This document shows, piece after piece, positions 60,231 to 64,000 of a stretch of 64,000 bases of DNA. How positions within the stretch are numbered: the first letter of the stretch is position 1; each line of letters begins with the position of its first letter. The translations under genes and the position numbers were made by a program. The DNA lies in assembly GCF_018913465.1 (NCBI RefSeq), contig NZ_JABAPM010000003.1:1-64000 (forward strand). The letters are read 5' to 3'. The notes beneath the pieces are model-generated. The model was not told the DNA's origin and did no database searches. It saw nothing but the letters and a program-made list of their open reading frames with translations. Origin of the DNA: Arcanobacterium phocae. GTDB lineage: Bacteria > Actinomycetota > Actinomycetes > Actinomycetales > Actinomycetaceae.

Positions 60231-62256
60231 CCAGGGAAGACGAAGTTGCAGTGTCTACAATAGATAACTTAAACTCGTCAGCCTCGCGACTACTTGGCCT
60301 ACCTACAATATTTTTCTTTAACAAGACCGTAAATGGAGTCGCACAGCTCGAAAGATCTACTGAATTATAAGTAATCCGTCGCAACAAATCGGTCGTGGTT
60401 GATAAGCGAGCTGGATCGGCAGTAAACAATAGGGATGAGTTTGAAAACGCAACCCTTCCATCGGAACTGAATGTTACACCGTTAATTCCATCCGCGTCCT
60501 TCATTCTTCCCTTATCCGGAACGTCGACCGCATTGCTTTCGAAATAAGGAATCGAGTCGATACTACCCCGCACTTTGAGGTTCTCATGCTTTATACCAAA
60601 GACAGAAACATGATTTCTAATACCGCCAAAAACAATTAAGTCACCCCTCGAATTAAAAGCAAAGTCTCCATTCCATGTGGCACCAAATCCTTTGTCAGTA
60701 AACTTGTGTTCAGTTTTAACAACCCCGATATGTTCTAGTCGCTTGTAGGCCACATTGTAACGATCAATCGCGAAATATAATTTGGCATTATTTCCTTCCT
60801 TATGCCAATAGGAAGCACCAATGTAATAATCACCTGTTGTCGAGTCAGCTTCTCCGGCAACAACATAACCCCAACGTTTAATTCTTGGAGAGCGTTTATC
60901 AATATAGTTTTCTGCCCAAATACGACCTTCATCGACACCTCCGGCCCATTGCGGTTCACCTAAGGTACCGTCTTCCCCTATTTTCATGCGCGCTACCCTA
61001 TAAGGCTTTGTTGTTGCCTCAAAATCCCCCATCCGGAGTGTGGCATAGACATACCCACTCTTCTTATCCACCGCAATGGAATTCCATGTCGAGCCCGAGT
61101 GTTTTTTCTTAAATTTTTCCAGTTCGCCCCTACCAAAGGTACCCAGATTCAGTTCTCTACCACGATCTTTCAGCTCTACACGGAAAACGTCTCCTTGATT
61201 ATTTATTCCCAGAACCGTTTCTGGTTTACATGCACTGTTTGGACTCGCAACGAGGAAATCTTTGTGAAGTTCAAAAGCACCAAAATCATAGCTATTTTTG
61301 CCGTTCCACTTCCCAACGTTAGGTATCGCGGCAATATTGACCGGTATTTCCCTCCACCCCTGGTTATTGTTGCCCAGCGAATAGCCATGGGGAAGGTTTA
61401 GCGCATCAATTCTGACTCGATATCGACCATCAGGCTGAATTGCATTGCCATGCACATCCGTTATCGCGACACTACCATTTTTCCTGTTTTTATCATTATT
61501 ATCTTGATCTGTTACTGAAAAATCACCAGATTTTTCATTCCAAGTTCCATACCCATAGCGATCATTGTAGGGACCCTGCACTATTACTGTAACGCCAGGA
61601 ACCGGGTCACCTTTCTGATCCTTAACTTCCCAACTTAAATGAACTCCGCTAGGATTGCTATCTCTCACAGCCGCTCGCTTACGGCGAGATTTGCTGACTG
61701 GTTCTTTCACCTCAGTAGCATAAGGTTCTGCTGATTCAGTATTAGAATCTTCCGCAATCTTCTTTTCTTTATCCTCAACAATAAAATCATCCAACTGAAC
61801 CGAAGCAGCATCATCATTAATTTCAAAACTACGAGGCTTTAAAGTTTCTTCAGTTACAGCAATCTCCTCTGGTAACTGTTCCTCATTAAGCGTAAGTTCA
61901 TACTTATTGGCAACTAACCCTGTTTCAAGCTCACGTCCTGAATCCTGAGTCAACATTGACGTGTCTAGCGAAACGGCTCCCACAGCATCATCATGATCAA
62001 ATTCGCCGTTATCCACTATCTCAATCGGAGCTTTTAAAACGCCGCCACTTAACTTAAACTTCGCACCAGCAACGGTGTCTCCAGAACCAGTAACAATTTT
62101 CCATGTCACTTGCGACTTGTCCATATGAGCATGTTGTGAACTCACACCTGTCGCTTTGTTCTGGTCACCCCAGGCAACTTGCCCAACTGCTCCCGATACA
62201 GCTATGGCGCTTACTAGCATAGTTGCTATTAAACGATCACTTTTATATATCTTCAT
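60187..62256 (-). CDS. Pilus tip adhesin, N-terminal half (propeller-like)
   Basis: A 689-residue product in the present frame. It has a signal peptide (MKIYKSDRLIATMLVSAIAVSGAVGQVAWG), a short domain with basic linker (SKSRRKRAAV), then a fibronectin-like region. Residues about 330-640 look like a beta-propeller (CKPETVLGINNQGDVFRV ... YVYATLRMGDFEATTKPYRVARMKIGEDGTLGEP ... GVTFSSDGRVAFSNSSLLF). This matches large tip pilins of Actinomycetaceae. The frame ends early at the poly-G tract, so the product lacks Cna-B domains and a wall anchor and would be secreted or lost. It is the first gene of the pilus operon. Confidence 0.85.
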   Translation of the reverse strand: MKIYKSDRLIATMLVSAIAVSGAVGQVAWGDQNKATGVSSQHAHMDKSQVTWKIVTGSGDTVAGAKFKLSGGVLKAPIEIVDNGEFDHDDAVGAVSLDTSMLTQDSGRELETGLVANKYELTLNEEQLPEEIAVTEETLKPRSFEINDDAASVQLDDFIVEDKEKKIAEDSNTESAEPYATEVKEPVSKSRRKRAAVRDSNPSGVHLSWEVKDQKGDPVPGVTVIVQGPYNDRYGYGTWNEKSGDFSVTDQDNNDKNRKNGSVAITDVHGNAIQPDGRYRVRIDALNLPHGYSLGNNNQGWREIPVNIAAIPNVGKWNGKNSYDFGAFELHKDFLVASPNSACKPETVLGINNQGDVFRVELKDRGRELNLGTFGRGELEKFKKKHSGSTWNSIAVDKKSGYVYATLRMGDFEATTKPYRVARMKIGEDGTLGEPQWAGGVDEGRIWAENYIDKRSPRIKRWGYVVAGEADSTTGDYYIGASYWHKEGNNAKLYFAIDRYNVAYKRLEHIGVVKTEHKFTDKGFGATWNGDFAFNSRGDLIVFGGIRNHVSVFGIKHENLKVRGSIDSIPYFESNAVDVPDKGRMKDADGINGVTFSSDGRVAFSNSSLLFTADPARLSTTTDLLRRITYNSVDLSSCATPFTVLLKKNIVGRPSSREADEFKLSIVDTATSSSLGEVETQGGGHGCTK
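60206..60213 (-). repeat. Poly-G tract at the frameshift in the tip gene
   Basis: Eight G on the coding strand within ...CAA-G8-CCACGG. With eight G the upstream frame ends after GHGCTK; with seven or ten it continues into the C-terminal frame. Mononucleotide G runs are typical slipped-strand phase-variation sites. Confidence 0.8.
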
Positions 62257-62963
62257 ATCCTATATACACTCCTCTGGTGAGCAAATGTTCTAAAGCGTAT
62301 CATACTGAGGTTTTACCGAATTTCCAAAGCAAGAGAGATATGTCTCGTAAGACTCAAATCGGTCTTTAAACTCGTACCATGTAAATTCTTTGTAAACATA
62401 ACAAACTCCCCTCTCAGAAGTTGTATTTTTACCCATAACGCTTCAGTGTAAATTTCAAGTACTTCACATTAAACACGAATCGTGAGACGATGTTATTTAT
62501 TCGCACTAATACCGTTATTCGACACCAACTTCAATTAGCATTAAAGCACTCGAGATATACAACTCTTGAATATTACACTCAATATACATATTCACAACTA
62601 TAATAAATATAGGACATGCAAAGGTTACACATTCTACAATGAATGAGGATTGTGATCAGCAGGAAGTAAACGGGCAAACATGCTCAACTTACTAGTACTG
62701 GCACATCTCAAAGCGCAACGTCATAGTTTATCCGCCTGTTGAAAATAGAGTTAAGCGAAGCTGGACTTGCTTCACTCAGCAAAACCTATGCCATCCAGCA
62801 TACTAATAGCCAACACTTCACCCCTTTCGACAGCTCATTCATTAAGAAATGTAACGTTGAATATGCTGAGTGGGATTCAGTGAGTTCACTCATAGAATGC
62901 GGCATTACTCTCGGACTAAAACGGTCCAGGATCTCTTCCGTTTGGGTAGATGGGATATTTGGG
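62257..62963. promoter_or_regulatory. AT-rich leader of the pilus operon
   Basis: About 700 bp with no convincing gene; it must contain the promoter of the tip-pilin-sortase operon. A 75-codon frame at 62739-62966 has no family likeness and is not called. The right end approaches the left edge of the decayed IS3 element. No regulator binding site is recognisable. Confidence 0.5.
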
Positions 62964-62965
62964 TA

Positions 62966-64000
62966 GGTAGAAGAAATTTGATCAGGAAGCTAAGGATCGG
63001 GTTGTCCGGTTGGTTGGGAACCGGATTCTCGCTGAGAGCCTGTCGATTGAGCAGGCTTGTCGAAGTGTGGCACCTAGACTTGATGTTTCTTGGCACACCG
63101 ACCGCCAATGTTCCAACAAGCCCGTAGGACCGGCCGGATTGTGCACGCGGAAGAAGACATGATTGCTGAGAACGCAAGACTGCGGCGAGAGCTTCGTGAC
63201 ACGAATGAGCTCAGATAAACTGCTTCGGATTTTTCGTGCCCTACCTAGACCCGAAACGTCGGAAGTGATCGCCTTTATTGATGAGTATCACGACCGTTTC
63301 GCATGTCGTGTTTCATCTGTGCAACGTTGAATAATGAGCGTGAGGGAGGCTTCCTGTCCTTGCGTGGCTACCGGGATGGGAAAAGACACGGGCTAAGTTC
63401 TCGCCAGATCAGGGACAGTGAGCTGGTCGAGATCGTTCGCTGGGTTCACGCCGAGAACTGGGTGTATGGGGTGCGTAGGATGTGGCAAGCGCTTAGCCAC
63501 CACGGGGCGATATTGGGCGTGGAGCATACTAGAAGGATCATGGGTTTGGCTGGCGTGAAGGGTAGACGTAAAGGCAAGATCTCACTCACGACGCACAAGA
63601 GTAGGAATGTTGATACTCGCCCGGATCTTGTCCAGCATGACTTCAGGTCTCAGGCTCCGGATCGCTTATGGGGTGCTGACATACCTATGTGCGAACCGTG
63701 AGAAGTTTTGTGTATGCGATTATTTGTTACCGACGTGTTCTCCCGTAAGATAGAGGGCTGGGCGCTATCAGATTCCATGCCAACCGACGCTCTTTTGCTG
63801 CAGGCGCTCAAGCATGCAATCTGGAACGCAAGGTCGACGCCCGGAAAGATTCATCATTCTGATCACGGGTCTCAATACGTATCTGTGGCCTACAATCAAC
63901 ATTTGGTTAATGCTGGGATAGTGGAATCAACCGGCAGTGTGAGCCGATAGTTACGATAACGCGTTGACCGAGAATGTCAACGGCTCTTAGAAGAACAAGA
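62966..64000 (+). pseudogene. Decayed IS3-family transposase (OrfA/OrfB)
   Basis: The OrfA part reads KKFDQEAKDRVVRLVGNRIL and later, after a frameshift, EEDMIAENARLRRELRDTNE. OrfB parts follow in different frames: SEVIAFIDEYHDRFACR, then HAENWVYGVRRMWQALSHHG and a DDE core LWGADI with the HHSDHGSQYVS segment. There is a stop at 63701 and further shifts near 63940. The element continues past the window end. The frames are broken several times, so it cannot make active transposase. The left end lies near 62910-62960. Confidence 0.85.

Noticed and set aside
62739-62966. 75-codon frame upstream of the IS3 remnant
   Set aside because: There is no recognisable family or convincing ribosome binding site, and it runs into the decayed IS edge.

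Overview
The window comes from the chromosome of a moderate-GC Gram-positive actinobacterium, most likely Actinomycetaceae (Arcanobacterium/Trueperella-like). The evidence is a WhiB protein, a GlxR-type Crp regulator, an actinobacterial TopA with a lysine-rich tail, a Tad/Flp cluster with an Ssd protein, and LPXTG-anchored sialidase and pili. Gene order from about 12.5 to 36.3 kb (holB, tmk, topA, helicase, tad genes, ssd, EphE-like hydrolase, nth, crp, whiB, ponA2-like PBP, metallophosphoesterase) matches, from memory, the order of the corresponding genes in mycobacteria (Rv3644c to Rv3683).

Region 1 (about 332-10748) is an integrated element at the 3' end of a tRNA-Thr(CGT) gene. It has a tyrosine integrase beside the left end, a decayed tRNA-like attachment copy on the left, an 18-bp arm-type integrase site at both ends, an excisionase, a DUF3631-like ATPase, a repeat-rich non-coding segment resembling a replication origin, a lipoprotein, a HIRAN-domain membrane protein flanked by gene remnants, and a Panacea/GNAT toxin-antitoxin pair.

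Region 2 (10.9-36.4 kb) is housekeeping: an exported TAP-type peptidase, replication genes (holB-tmk-topA), an anaerobic ribonucleotide reductase operon with putative NrdR boxes, an MrfA-like helicase, the tad pilus/secretion genes, nth, the Crp and WhiB regulators, a bifunctional PBP and a tRNA-Pro(CGG).

Region 3 (36.5-50.6 kb) carries a sugar operon resembling the deoxyribose deoP-deoX-deoK set with a SorC-family regulator, a large cell-wall-anchored sialidase with a coiled-coil stalk, a GlsB-type membrane protein, a CtpE-like P-type ATPase, a DUF1846 protein and peptide deformylase.

Region 4 (50.6-54 kb) contains an AbiEi/DUF559 nuclease-like gene between two copies of a roughly 77-bp palindromic direct repeat, and two membrane proteins.

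Region 5 (54-64 kb) is a surface-adhesion island. It has a thioester-domain adhesin with two almost identical 420-bp internal repeats, and a sortase-assembled pilus locus (tip protein, major pilin, class C sortase). The tip gene is split by an 8-G tract that looks like a phase-variation switch now in the OFF frame. A decayed IS3-family element closes the window.

The strongest candidates for something undescribed are the palindrome-flanked DUF559 gene, the poly-G switch in the pilus tip gene, and the Panacea/GNAT pair on the tRNA-Thr element.
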